Counted from the first letter of the stretch, positions 9,279 to 20,060 are shown. The stretch: DNA of 25,980 nucleotides from Hofstenia miamia (GCA_900660155.1 CABFPE010000715.1:226648-252627), one strand, 5' to 3'. Numbers and translations: made by a program. The notes: generated by a model not told the origin, from the sequence alone.

Positions 9279-9282
9279 CTGG
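9279..9282. repeat. Target-site duplication CTGG (right)
   Basis: Partner of 8168-8171 on the other side of the solo LTR. Confidence 0.6.
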
Positions 9283-9295
9283 ATACTCATTTCTC

Positions 9296-9540
9296 CACTT
9301 GCCCTTTCATTGGCAGTGTGGAGTACTTGAAGGAAAGTTGGGAATTCGATTACTTTTCATCCACATGTCCTTTAGTTGGTGGTGCAGTCTACTCTATGTA
9401 TTATTTTTATTGCTATTTGCCATCATGCTCTTTAGTTGGCAGTGAGTACTACTAAGCATCATGGTGGCTCTGCTACCATTATTCATTGTGCCTTTAGTTG
9501 GTGGTGATGACTAAATTGGATCTAAATTATGATAATAGAT
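9296..9540. repeat. Degenerate tandem array of about 63-bp units
   Basis: A core like CCTTTAGTTGGTGGTG recurs at about 9303, 9369, 9429 and 9491, giving spacings of 66, 60 and 62 bp. Each core is followed by a more variable T-rich spacer. The array lies just right of the solo LTR and may belong to the LTR or 3' end of element A split by it. Confidence 0.55.
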
Positions 9541-10104
9541 AAGTAACCTTCCTAGGTGTAGCTGACTAGCTTTATTGTGAATTTGTTACTATATGTGACA
9601 ACACAAGATCAGTAGCCAGCTATGCATGATGTAAAAACTCCTATTCATATCCATAACCTAGATGCTGGTGTTTGATCAAGACACTAAACAAATTTTCCTT
9701 TGCAACAACCTGTCAATTGTTACATGCAAGAAATGCTTAGCTACACATTTATTTAATAGATCAAACTGGTATATAAAGTAGATAAGTAAAATTCCAAAGA
9801 ATTTAATCCATTAACTATTCACACTGATGAATAGATATTTATACAGACTTCTAACAAATGTTTGCACTATTTCAACAGTCAAACAAAACACCTGTCTTCT
9901 GTTGTGATTTGTATTCCCACACCCAGCACAGTAACCTTAAATTAACATGAAGCATATTATACCTGGGCTTCTGACAAGATTTGTTTTCTGCAAATATTTG
10001 TCTACACAATGAAGGCATGAAATGCCATTAATAGCATTCATTCTAAATATCACATTTCTTTTCATTCCCTTATTTCTCATTTAGCCTATAAATTTGTGTT
10101 TTTA
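9541..10104. other. AT-rich stretch without a recognised gene
   Basis: No ORF or repeat of note was seen on either strand. Confidence 0.45.
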
Positions 10105-10505
10105 GAAGGATTATGTATACTATGCACAAACAATGTTTTTCACCTTCTTTGATAAAAACTGCTAGAGAGGAATACACTTTGACTTCTTCTAATTATTCCA
10201 TTGATGGGGAGATCTGATATCATCTTTGTGTATTGTTCTTGGATTTGAGGTGGTACCCATCTGCATGGTTGTCATATTGGTTTATCAGATGTAGCCTCTA
10301 TAATGTGTTCAACACCAATGGCTTTGATGATGTTGAATTTGTCATTTTTGAAGACAGCTGCAATTTGTGTGAATATCTCATTGATGGTGTTTCTTTCCTC
10401 TGCTGTTAAGTGAGAATGTGAATCTCCAGTTAAAAGTGGAGCATTCAATTGATTTTTGTGATGGTTTGCTTTATCTGAGATTAGAATGGGTTTATTCTTT
10501 GTCAT
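10105..10505 (-). pseudogene. Gypsy pol fragment (linker and RT start), third family
   Basis: Minus-strand ORF 10505-10272 ends in the pattern GVEHIIEATSDKPI, and after one stop the frame continues QPCRWVPPQIQEQYTKM then INGIIRRSQSVFLSSS. In Gypsy elements the RT is preceded by ...HxIxTxDxxPI and begins with RR/RxPPxxxxxVxxxIxxLxxxGIIRxSxSPWxSP, which fits well. The fragment ends before motif A. It differs from copies A and B, so it is a separate family. An upstream segment to about 10640 may also belong to it (PRIPLEKCM-like residues). Probably an old fragment with stops at 10272 and 10150. Confidence 0.65.
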
Positions 10506-10640
10506 GCATTTTTCAAGTGGGATTCTGGGGATTGTGTTCTTAATGAGACATGTTTATTTCAGTTGTTTAGTATTCATGTGAATCTGTGGTTGTTTCTGAT
10601 TGTGGCAAGGTTGTTCAATTGGATTATTTGTGAAGATCAT

Positions 10641-11642
10641 AGCCTATGTGTGTTGTAATGATGACTTCACCTGACAGGTTTTCTAGCTACTATTTTTGAG
10701 CTTGGTATTACATTTTTTAAAATTTTCGATCCGTATTACTTAACTTTTTTGCTAGTAATCTCAGTAAATTAAAACCTGCTTGTTGGCGGACAAAAAGATG
10801 CCTGCAAGGCAAGGCTTTCATATCTAGTCATGGCATTCTATAATTCATATCTCATAACTGACATTGTCTTTACTCTAGTATATATATATATATTAAATTT
10901 GATAATAATCCAACATGTATCACATAATGTAAGCACAATGTTTCCTTAAAGTTTACATTATATTTCCACTGCAAAATAGTGATATTTTTGTAATAGATAT
11001 AGTTTTTATTTGTAAATGTTATTTTACAAGGTTTTGCAAGAAGCTGGTTAGAATTTGGAAAATGTAGGAATTGAAATATAATGCAATATACTGCAAGATA
11101 TTGAAATAATATTAGAAATTGTTATATAAAAACTGTTGAGCTTTTATATGTTTCCCTGCATGTCTCTTAATACATAGTAATGACGTTAATAACAGTTTTT
11201 TATTATAAAAACTACGAGTTCTGTGTGCGATATTTCAGGGGTATGCCCATGTGCTATATATTATTGGTAAGTTCTAATATTGATAGGTACAAGTAAACCA
11301 TGACATAGTATATGTTCACATCCTCCATGGTCAAACGTTTTGAATAACTGACAACAGTCAAAGCAGAAATAATTACAACTAATTTCAAATATTGCTTGAA
11401 ATATGTTCATAAATTATCACTTTGATTTTCTATGATTGAAATAGTTAGTGCTCAATAAATCAAAACATAACAATAAATTACCAGATATGAATTGCTACCA
11501 AATTTTTTATTGCAATATCTTTATTTTGAATTAATACAATGCATTTGGTCAGGAGCATCAAATGCCTTCTATGCTACATTTGACTGATATAACTGTGGAT
11601 CAAAGAAATACATTCTCATATCAAAAATGTTTGCTTTATAAA
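10641..11642. other. AT-rich stretch without a recognised gene
   Basis: No coding signal was found. A short TA run is present at about 10880-10893. Confidence 0.45.
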
Positions 11643-11754
11643 TAAAGTGCTTCAATACAAGATTTGAATTTTGTTTTTTTACTGTTCATAGTGAATTGTA
11701 AAGTGCTTCAATACAAGATTTGAATATAGTTTTTTTACTGTTCATAGTGAATTG
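11643..11754. repeat. Tandem duplication, 2 x 56 bp
   Basis: TAAAGTGCTTCAATACAAG begins both units (11643 and 11699). The two copies differ in only about three positions in the T-rich middle (TTTTG versus ATATAG), so this is a recent local duplication. Confidence 0.85.
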
Positions 11755-13610
11755 ACTTAGCTAGAACCAGCAAGCCTCTCTTCACCTATATTTAATTTTG
11801 ATGAACTTCTACGTTTTTCTACAGTGCAGAAAAACTCTCACATTCACAAGCATGTGATGAACAGTGTGATTCAGAAAATTTTTAGAAGTTTCAAAAATAT
11901 TGTTTTTTCAAGTATAATATTTTACAAAAAATAGTTTATTTAAATCATAATCATGTTAAGAAAGGGGAACTAGTGAGGATGAACAGGACTTATTAATTCA
12001 TCACTCTGCAGCAGGTTTGGTCCTGTAAATTTGTGTCATTTGATCTACAAAACTGCTTTCTTCTGCAACAAAAATACCTGAAGCTTTATAAGTGTGGAAA
12101 ATTCCAATATCCTTTGACTGCAGAATTAAAATAAATGTGAAAATTTTATCAAAATGAAATTATATACATTCTAAGAAACAACTTAAGACAAAAGTTTTAA
12201 AGCATGTTTAACAAATTGATCCGTTCACGTATTCTTTATTCTTAAAATATTTGTTTTTTTTGCTTGGTTGATTTTCAAAATGTAACTAATTGCTTTGCAT
12301 GAAAAATTCGATTAGAGCAACCTTTGCAGGGCATAAATTTTTTCATCCTATGTTAGGAAAAAGGAATAGCACCTCTAAGCTGTAAAGTAGCAAGGAGAAA
12401 CAGTGATAATTCATGGTAGAGGATGTTACATTATAATATTAAAATCGCTAAATGAATAAATTTCTTTCCCTATTATCATGCCTGTGACTCATAGTTTACA
12501 TTTAATATGAGATCAAACTCAGAAATTTGTCAAGTCTGATAACTTTGTCTTTCTATTTTTAAGTAGTAAAAATATGCAATAATAATATATAAAGTGAAAG
12601 TTTTCAATGCATGTCAGTTTTTAGATTAATAAAATAATAGTATGCATTAGCATAGGGCTAAGTCATTAAATAATTCTCCTTATACTAGAAAAGAAACTTA
12701 TAAAAGAATTCCTATTAAAGTCTGATTGGCTAAGGAAATATACAAATTGGATACATTCCTAAAACATATATCTCTCAACTTATTATTAGCAAACTAGGTA
12801 AGAGTTTTAAGATTTTACAACAAAAACCTATACCTTATAACATAATTCTGGAATAATGAAACATACAAAGAATTCATGAAATCTACTATAGTTTTTTGAA
12901 ATTTAATTTCCTGAATTCAACTACTCAAAATGAACAAAAAAATACAATAGATAATTTAGTTTTATAATTGACAATCAATTTGAATTTTTATGTTATAGAT
13001 ATCACAATGTTCTACACTTAATATTATCAGACTAGAAAATATTTTGCTTCATGCCTGCTTAACCTGTTTTGATAGACAACCACCAGCCCATTCCCAAACT
13101 TTGTCTTCTCTGTCCAATACATGGCTGATGTGTTACTTGTTTTATGTGGCTCTCTTGTTCTCTACTGTGCTTGAAATCCACCCATCAAATTAATATAGAT
13201 AAGCAAGATAATTTTGGTGTGATTTTTTAACAAAAAACTTAGGAACTGACTGAACTTTTAAATACAAATTTATCTAAAAGAAAACCTTAAATAAACATAA
13301 GTAAAACACAAATATTCAGGCAGGTTTATGGGAAATATTGTGTGGTTCTGCTCGCCTGACCTATTTTAAATGACAGTGATAAGCACACCCCGCCCATTGT
13401 CTTCATGCACATTGCCTGTCTGCCTATTGCAGAATAATAATCTTAATTATTAAGAATAATATGGCGACGGGTACTTGTTTTCATTATAAACATGTTTGTT
13501 GAAATTTAGTATAAGTAGTTACTAAGAAAAAAGTATAGTTGATGAAATATATTCTTCAGAATTAAATTTATCTCCCTTCTTATGGTTTTATTTATTAATA
13601 CAATGCGAAG
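11755..13610. other. AT-rich stretch without a recognised gene
   Basis: No ORF of note occurs. A 7-bp inverted repeat (TCTTAAT and ATTAAGA) is at 13441-13455. Nothing else could be assigned. Confidence 0.45.
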
Positions 13611-13619
13611 ATTAACCTT

Positions 13620-13690
13620 TCATGCAGAGTAGCAGTCAGATACCATGATGAGAACGATTCTGGGTTTGAGTCCCTAATCATAAAATATTT
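13620..13690 (+). repeat. Possible tRNA-like SINE fragment
   Basis: GGGTTTGAGTCCC at about 13660-13672 resembles a tRNA T-arm (box B consensus GGTTCGANTCC, one difference). A weak box A-like TAGCAGTCAGA lies about 30 bases before it. No tRNA folds from the whole region, so a SINE remnant is more likely than a tRNA gene, and chance is possible. Confidence 0.2.
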
Positions 13691-14009
13691 AGGTTGTGGC
13701 TAAAAAAAGGGTTTTTTCTACATTCATACTAAGCTTGCTATCAATCACTTTTGATTTGCATTTAGTAGGAAATTCGATAAAGGCTGATAATAGCTAACCC
13801 TATAATTATCATTAAGTAAGAAGTTCCCACCTAAATTGTTCGTAATTTTTTAAGTATCATAATTTTTGAATTTCTATAACTAATAAATTTGAAATACATG
13901 TACATCTGAATGATATAAATGTTGTATTCAGAAGCTTTTAAGCTCAGTAATGATATCGAAAATTACGAATCTTTTAATGTCATTTACTTACCTCAAATAC
14001 TGCATAAAT

Positions 14010-14750
14010 GATATGAATATTTGCAGTAAAAACAAATTGGACTGTTATAGCATTATCTCAAGGATTAAGAAGAATTTCTTAGGTTGTATTAATGTTAAAA
14101 CTAATGAATTAAATTCTGCAACAGTGTAATTCTCAAAAAGCCTGAAACAACCTCAAAAAAGCTTATAAACAAAAAATGATATTAAAAAGCATATTACTAC
14201 ATCAAAAAGATTTGTCATTAAACAATAAGGAATGTAAAAACTTATTGGTAATATTGAAAAAACCATTAAAAATACTAACAATGGAAACGAAAATTTTGTT
14301 CAGCAACTTTTAAGCACACTGCTTAAAAATTTCAAGAAAGAGGACCTATCAGTTATTTTTAGTAAAACAAATAAGTTAAACTTCAAAGACATTATTATAA
14401 AAACAGCGCCAAAATTAATAACACTATTTATTGCAAATAAAATTAAGCTAGGTTTAACAATACTAAAAATTAATTATCATCATTATATAAAGATGTGTTC
14501 GGAATGTGGGAAATATGGACATACATTAAAGACTCTTTTAAATGAAACACTTAACTGAATCTATTGTATAATTGAACATTGTTATAAAGAGTGTCAATTT
14601 AAAAACAGCAAAAAAAACAATGCTGCTTAAATTGTGCTAAGTCCGAAAAATTTAAATCCCAATCATCTACTCATAATGCATTTAATAAAAATTGTCCCAT
14701 TTTTAAAGAACAATTAGATATTACTATAATGAAAATAAAAATATATGAAT
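14010..14750 (+). pseudogene. LINE ORF1 (gag-like) with CCHC zinc knuckles
   Basis: Reading one frame from about 14010 gives a protein with few stops up to 14570, containing IKLGLTILKINYHHYIKMC, which is the usual step from the RNA-binding fold into the first knuckle. The first knuckle is CSECGKYGHTLKTLL (last Cys lost). The second reads YCIIEHCYKECQF, and after a frameshift the third reads CLNCAKSEKF ... HNAFNKNC. Three successive knuckles with this spacing are characteristic of I/Jockey-clade ORF1 proteins, which coat the LINE RNA. The start is not visible. Confidence 0.65.
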
Positions 14751-14769
14751 AGATAAGGATAATATAGTA

Positions 14770-15635
14770 TCTTTCAATAGTCTAGAAAATAAATTGAATA
14801 CCAACAAAAACAAATTAAAATTTGTGAATATTAATTTTCAAAGCATTGCCAACAAATTCAATAAATTTTCTGATGTAATAGATAATTTTGATTCAAATTC
14901 AATAATTGGAATAACTGAAACTTGGTTAACAAAGAAAGATAAATTATCAAACTGCATAAAAGATATTATGTATTTTACTAAAAATAAGACAACACATTAC
15001 TGAAGAAGTCAAGAGGAGGTGGCGTATTAATATCAGTTTTTAGACATTTCGAACCTAAACAGATAAAAGGAATAGTCAATAAAAGATTTCAATTTGAAAG
15101 TTTATGGATACAAGTAAATATTAATAATAACATCTCAATAATAAATATCGGTTATTATTGCAACAATAAAAATCATATAAAGGCTTCTATATAAAATGAA
15201 AGTTAAAATTAACAAAGTTTCTAAAATATCAATATCAATAATCCTAAATGGGTTATTATAATCACAACTATCTTAACAAAGCTGAAAAAAGAACTATTCA
15301 TGATTTAATAGATAGTTATGGTATATCAGGTAATAATGTCAAAATCCCAGCACAGATGAATTCAAAGAATTCTTCATTAATTTATTATATAATATGTCTC
15401 AATATATCTCAAGAAAAGGCAAATTTTGAATATTTCGTTACTGATGGTTTGATATCAGATCATTTACTAACATGTGCATTATACAAAGAAGAAATTAAAC
15501 AAATGAAGAAACCAATACAATATCAATATGTTCATTCAAGATGTAAATTCAATAGATGTATGTTATTCAATGACCTTTTATTACTAAATTGGGAATTTTT
15601 CTATAATCTAGAAAGTGTTGATAAAAAACTAATAT
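14770..15635 (+). pseudogene. LINE APE endonuclease domain
   Basis: Frame 14794-15003 gives NINFQSIANKFNKF, with the catalytic-site Asn, then IIGITETWL, with the metal-binding Glu. After a frameshift SRGGGVLISVF follows near 15010, matching the GGGV strand. The next ORF (15248-15703) contains the end of the domain: NSKNSSLIYYI and ISDHLLTCALYK, where SDH is the last catalytic motif. The domain nicks target DNA to start retrotransposition. The region between the two pieces has stops, and part of the D-N motif (GDFN) is not readable. The ORF runs past 15635 into unrelated sequence. Confidence 0.75.
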
Positions 15636-16045
15636 TTATTACTGGGCGTCTTGCGGTGGTACAACCTTGCAAGTTCATTGCATCAGCACTGCGGAAGGTA
15701 TAGAGATAGGGCATTTACTCTAGCTCTCCATGTCGTTATTTCAATTCTTTTACTATCATTTAAATTGCATGAGCTGAGATAGCACTAAGTGTAGGTTTTA
15801 CTTGCAAATAAGGCACACGCAGCACCTAAGAACTCATAGGTTTTCTCTCTCACTTAAATTAGGGCTCTAGTCTAATGCGACACTTTCTGTGAGGTTCTCT
15901 GTATCAAGTCGGTTGAGTGTGGCCACAACCTTACTTTTACCTGATCTCCCATGTTACTCAAACAGTTAGATGTAAGTTCACCCTGTTATTGAAGCAAGGT
16001 TGATTATATTACTGCGACATTGAAAAATCATGCTGCAAAAGGCAC
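15636..16045. other. Unassigned, less AT-rich stretch
   Basis: From TGGGCGTCTTGCGGTGG onwards the base composition rises in GC and the LINE similarity ends. A 5-bp inverted repeat (CTTGC and GCAAG) surrounds GGTGGTACAACC at about 15650-15673. No coding signal was recognised. It might be another repeat family that truncated LINE 2. Confidence 0.35.
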
Positions 16046-16046
16046 A

Positions 16047-16077
<31 letters not shown>

Positions 16078-16084
16078 ATATAAA
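16046..16084. repeat. TA microsatellite
   Basis: Almost pure alternating TA with one phase change near 16067, which makes it self-complementary. Confidence 0.9.
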
Positions 16085-16186
16085 TCCATAAATTTAACAA
16101 TAATATAAACATTCTAATAATGAATTAAAAAAAAAGAAAAAGCATGCAAATTTTGGATTTCAATTACAAACTAATTTTTAAATTTT

Positions 16187-16188
16187 AG
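16187..16188 (+). promoter_or_regulatory. Possible splice acceptor just before the PLAT-like ORF
   Basis: TTTTTAAATTTTAG ends here, nine bases before the ATG at 16198. This could be a cis 3' splice site, or a trans-splicing acceptor in animals that use a spliced leader. Sequence alone cannot separate these. Confidence 0.3.
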
Positions 16189-16197
16189 GAAAGAAAC

Positions 16198-16515
16198 ATG
16201 CTATCAACAAATTTGTTTATATTAATCATCCTTCTTTTTCCCATCATATCTGAGAGTATGAAATACTACTTTGGTATAACTGTAATTACTCGTGCAGAGG
16301 AAGGAGCTGACACAAATGGTGATGTTACTATTTCCTTTGAACACACTAGTGGAAAAAAAAGTGGATTTTTATTGAACAATATTGGAAATGATCGCAAAAG
16401 AGGGAAGGTAGATTATTACGAATATCTATTATTCGATGAAATTGGATTAATTAAAATGGCTTCATTGTGTCAAAAAAACGGAGATGATTGGGGAGTTGAA
16501 AAGGGTTCTTCTTAG
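16198..16515 (+). CDS. Secreted PLAT/LH2-like domain protein
   Basis: An intact 105-codon ORF. Residues 1-20 (hydrophobic NLFILIILLFPIIS, then ES) form a clear signal peptide. From residue 22 the sequence follows a PLAT/LH2 β-sandwich: YYFGITVITRAEEGADTNGD, then VTISFEHTSGKKSGF, then NDRKRGKVDYYEYLLFDEIG, then IKMASLCQKNGDDWGVEK. Key PLAT features are the GADTNGDV strand turn, the F-R/K-G-xxD-x-Y motif and the D-DW-V end. The last strand of the domain, usually 15-20 residues after the W, is absent: the ORF ends GSS at 16513. Either the gene is naturally short, it is the first coding exon with a donor near 16505 or 16520, or it is a fragment. PLAT domains bind lipids, membranes or partner proteins. 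A polyadenylation-like AATAAA lies at 16641-16646. Codon composition is normal and the frame is unbroken, unlike its transposon neighbours. Confidence 0.6.
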   Translation: MLSTNLFILIILLFPIISESMKYYFGITVITRAEEGADTNGDVTISFEHTSGKKSGFLLNNIGNDRKRGKVDYYEYLLFDEIGLIKMASLCQKNGDDWGVEKGSS

Positions 16516-16640
16516 ACTGGTAATATCTTACTCTCCTTTATATTGGGAATATTATTATACTTTCACTCCAAAATTCTTCACTATTGGGAACAACTGTAAA
16601 AATCTAACACCAACTTTAGAAAGATATTTATAAACAGTAG

Positions 16641-16646
16641 AATAAA
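16641..16646 (+). terminator. Candidate polyadenylation signal AATAAA
   Basis: Lies 126 bases after the stop of the PLAT-like ORF. In AT-rich DNA this hexamer is common, so support is modest. Confidence 0.3.
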
Positions 16647-17629
16647 TGGTGATTTTTTTCTTTCATTGTTAGAAGAGCATGCATACATTAGATTAATGTA
16701 AGTCTTTTAACAGCCCCGTGTATATTAGGTGTGTTGTTACAACAATCTTGCATAGTTAATTACTTAAATAAATCCACCATTAAGAGAATGCAAAATTTAC
16801 TTTGTAGGGAATCTTGATATGAGAAAAAAATCAATTCACAGTTATTGAAGGAGTGGAAATGAAAATTTGCCCAGTTACATGCATTTGAAAATATTTTTAA
16901 ATAAAATTAGGACTCAGTAATATATGGGAAGTTGGATGTAATTTATTGGTTTAATAAATGAACTTATTCTTAGATGCTCATTGTAAGACAAAATTCTGTA
17001 TTATTTTACTGTCAATTTCAATCTTAAATGCTTCATTGAAAATATCTGGCTTGTAATCACATATATTTCCAAAATAAAATATTTTGATAATTTTTCAAAT
17101 TTTTAATTAAAGAGCCATTTGTGTCATAATCAGCAAAAAGGTGATGAAAAAAGGAAACAAAGATATAAAAAACCTTTGATTTTAAGTTGATTGATCATTT
17201 GTGATTATGCTTGTGTATCAATTAACCATTTTTGTAAACTAAGCAGTATTACAGAAATAGTGCCTGTTGGCGGAAAACATTTGACAAAAATGATTATACA
17301 AAAACGTTTAGCCAAATTCATAACACATTGTGTAAACTAGCAGACAAGGATTATGTATTAAATTAAGATATCAACAATAGACAGTTAAATGTTGTTTTGT
17401 TTGAAAGAATTACTATAAAAACTGTAAATGAGTTCAGAAATTTGAAAGAATAAATCACATAGATTTATATTTGCTTTGTATCAGGTTTGATTACTTAATG
17501 AAAATTTAAACTTTCAGGCACATGAGTAGTGTTCAGTTTCCTGGAGGATGCATTTACTGGCCTTTTAGTGGCTGACTTTCATCAATCAACAATTTACATC
17601 AGGTTCCGCATTAGCGCTATGTGCTGTTC
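16647..17629. other. AT-rich stretch without a recognised gene
   Basis: No further exon of the PLAT-like gene could be recognised. The last 100 bases (17530-17629) are less AT-rich and adjoin element B, but match neither element A nor an LTR by eye. Confidence 0.4.
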
Positions 17630-17632
17630 ATG

Positions 17633-17721
17633 AAGAAGCTTATTACAATGAGGAAGAAGTACTACAAACAGAAGATGAAATGGACGAAGTATTGCCAACC
17701 AATGAGGAGTCAGAAAACTAG
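17633..17721 (+). pseudogene. Gag C-terminal acidic tail, copy B
   Basis: Encodes EEEVLQTEDEMDEVLPTNEE and stops at TAG 17719-17721, at the same alignment position as the TAA of copy A. The rest of gag is missing. Confidence 0.6.
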
Positions 17722-18300
17722 TTAGAGTGCTGACTCATAACAACCATGCATTGATAATGTTCCTGACAAATCTTGACACAATAAATACAATAACAATAGT
17801 GATTAATGGAGTAATAACGAAAGCAACAATCGACACTGGAGCAGCAACATTGATAATCACTGATGAATGCACTACGAAGCTAGGATTTAAACAAGAAGAC
17901 TTGAACAGCTGCAACAAGAAACTAATTAATGCATCAGGAGAATATATCAATACGAAAGGAATGATAAATGCAGTACAGATGAAAATAGCAAACACAATAT
18001 TTGAACAATCTTTAGTGGTTGTGGACACACACAACGATCTGTTGCCATACGAGGTCATCTTAGGTGACGACTTTCTGACAAAGAATGGATGTGTCATCAA
18101 CTATGCTAACAGGTAAGAGAGGAAGAAATGGAGATCAAAGAAGAACAAGAGAAACAGAACAATCACATTTCAACTGCAGGAATATATCCACCTACAGCCA
18201 CACCAATGGAAGATGCACACAATTGAAACTGAGGAAACTGTAACAGCTGACATAATGCTATATGACAATAAAGGTATCAACACCAAACAAGTATTGACAC
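17706..18300 (+). pseudogene. Aspartic protease, copy B
   Basis: The pol frame is open from 17706, overlapping gag by 16 nt in the -1 frame, and stays open to 18116. Residues about 37-40 (counted from 17727) are DTGA, the active-site triad plus Ala, followed by TLIITDECTTKLGF. Near residue 110 the sequence YEVILGDDFLTKNG is the conserved ILGxDFL end of Gypsy proteases. This copy therefore keeps every protease motif, unlike copy A. It ends at TAA 18114-18116 because of a short deletion after NYANR; the following pol frame is shifted. The first codon in frame after the overlap is CTG, so the protein must be made by readthrough or frameshifting from gag. Confidence 0.85.
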
Positions 18301-18736
18301 CATCTAGCATCTGCACAATAAAACACGGAAAGGGAAGAATACTGATCCTTAATGCTATGAATTGGAATATTAACCTAAAGAGATCTTAAGTAAGAATATA
18401 TGGAAAGTACATCAAGCCAAACATCAGACTCATCTGGAAGGCAATGGAAGATGATGATGGAGTGAGTAATTTGCATGGTCGACTCAAGGATTTGCAAATG
18501 AAAATGGATAGTACTCCACATGGCCGACTCAAGGGCAAGTGGATGAACACCATCAAAGTTGAGAGTACTCCCAAAGGCCAACTCAAGTGCATTGGTACAA
18601 AAGCAGAAGAGGCGGAAACACACAGAACACCTGAAAAAAATAACCAAGACTACCCACATTTAGAAGAACAGGAGATCACGCAACTAAGGAAATTGCAAAA
18701 AAGCATAAACATATATTCAACTACAGAGAGATAAGC
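18301..18736 (+). pseudogene. Protease-RT linker with GRLKG-like repeats, copy B
   Basis: Contains LHGRLKDLQMK, TPHGRLKGKW and TPKGQLKCIG, the same three units as in copy A, around 18475-18590. The longest open frame is 18444-18734. Downstream LEEQEITQLRKL is the usual short helix before the RT. Confidence 0.65.
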
Positions 18737-19350
18737 ATGGGACAGGCAGTGGGCAAGAAATACAGAATAGTCGCAACAACAGACAAAACAATCAAGCTAC
18801 CAGTCAGAAGGGTACCTGAACAGATGAAAGATGAATATAATCATATACTGGAAGAACTAATTGACAACAATATTATCTGCCCAAGCAAGAGCCCATACAC
18901 AGCACCAACTGTATTCATAAAGCAGGAAGATAAGTATCACCTATCCATAGATTTTCGCAAATTAAACAAAGTGACAAAAAAGGATTCATATCCTCTACCA
19001 TGGATAGAGGACATGCTCTATGAAGCCAGTAAGCATATATATTTTGCAACACTAGACCTATGCAAAGCCTACTGGCAAGTAAAGTTGGAAGAGGATGATA
19101 TTGAGAAGACAGCATTCATAACTCCCCATGGGCTATACGAATGGATATATTTGGCATTTGGACTGTGTTATCACACCAGCAACCTTCCAGAGGTATATTA
19201 CAAAAGTGTTAAAGAATAAGACACATAGAATGGAAGAAAGGGTCGACGCCTATATAGACGACATCATAGTAACTAGTGAAACAATCCAAGAACACCTGGA
19301 AAAATTAGAGAGAACACTAACAATTCTGGAAAATGCAGGACTTTGAATTA
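18737..19350 (+). pseudogene. Gypsy reverse transcriptase (fingers and palm), copy B
   Basis: Motifs read SPYTAPTVFIKQEDKYHL, SIDFRKLNKV, YPLPWIEDML, FATLDLCKAYWQVKL (motif A Asp) and EWIYLAFGLC. A one-base insertion near 19165 shifts the frame; PATFQRYI and AYIDDIIVTS (motif C) then follow in the frame 19128-19346. All catalytic residues are present. The stop after ENAGL at 19344-19346 replaces the Lys codon expected in the K-x-N-x-x-KC motif (compare NGNKCEL). Confidence 0.9.
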
Positions 19351-19640
19351 ACGGGAATAAATGCGAATTATCAAAGAGAAAATAGTATTTCTCAGAAGAA
19401 ACATAGAGAAAGGCAGGATATCCATGAAGGATAATGCCAGAGAAATGATCCGGAAAATAGAAAAGCCATACAACAAGAAAGACATACAGAGGATTATGGG
19501 ATTCTTCAATTATTACGGGACATTCATTCCAAACATAGCTGGTAAGACAACGAAGATGACTAGATTAATGAGAAAATCAGTACCATTTATATGTACCTGA
19601 CAGGAGCAGGAAGAACTGGATAACATTAAAGAAGAATTGG
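19351..19640 (+). pseudogene. RT thumb/connection segment, copy B
   Basis: Encodes VFLRRNIEKGRI, then PYNKKDIQRIMGFFNYYGTF and IAGKTTKMTRLMRK, matching the usual LRxFLGxxxYYRxFIxxxA...L..LL section after the palm. A stop follows FICT at 19598-19600. This segment of about 270 nt has no counterpart in copy A. Confidence 0.8.
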
Positions 19641-20060
19641 CCAAACTACCATCCCTTAACACACTGGACTACAACAAACAATTCATACTAGATTGCGATG
19701 CAAGCAAAATGGCAATTGGGGCCACACTGGGACAAGGGAAAAGAAGTCCCTATTCAGTTTTTCACTCGCAAGCTGAGAGCAAGCAAAGAAAATTATGGAT
19801 CTGCCAAAGTAAAGATGCTCACATTAATCAAAAGTATCAAAAAATTTCGACACTTCCTCATTGGTAGAGAGTTTAGGGTATGCACAGACAACAGTGGACT
19901 AGCGTGGTTGAAGAAGTTTTCCAGAGATAAGTACGGAATAGTGGCAAGAGGGATTGAATATTTAAACAAGTTCACATTCACAATCGAGCATAGGAATGGC
20001 ATGTTACATAACAACTCAGACTTCTGGACATCACTACAGGAATACCAGAGAGATGCAGTA
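19637..20060 (+). pseudogene. RNase H, copy B
   Basis: Frame 2 gives FILDCDASKMAIGATLGQ (first Asp); frame 3 from 19698 gives FFTRKLRASKENYGSAK, then KVKMLTLIKSIKKFRHFLIG, where the catalytic Glu seen in copy A (VEML) is Lys, then TDNSGLAWL (second Asp) and HRNGMLHNNSDF. One frameshift separates the pieces, near 19740. Confidence 0.85.

Larger units (their letters stand above)
14010..15635 (+). mobile_element. Broken non-LTR retrotransposon (LINE 2): ORF1 and endonuclease
   Basis: The element reads ORF1 with CCHC knuckles followed by an APE-type endonuclease, in the order of I/Jockey-like LINEs. It stops abruptly at about 15635, before the reverse transcriptase, so the 3' part is missing. 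Very AT-rich codons and several stops show long decay. Confidence 0.7.

Noticed and set aside
10780..17270. Shared word TGTTGGCGGA at about 10781 and 17267
   Set aside because: The match does not extend beyond about ten bases, so it may be chance.
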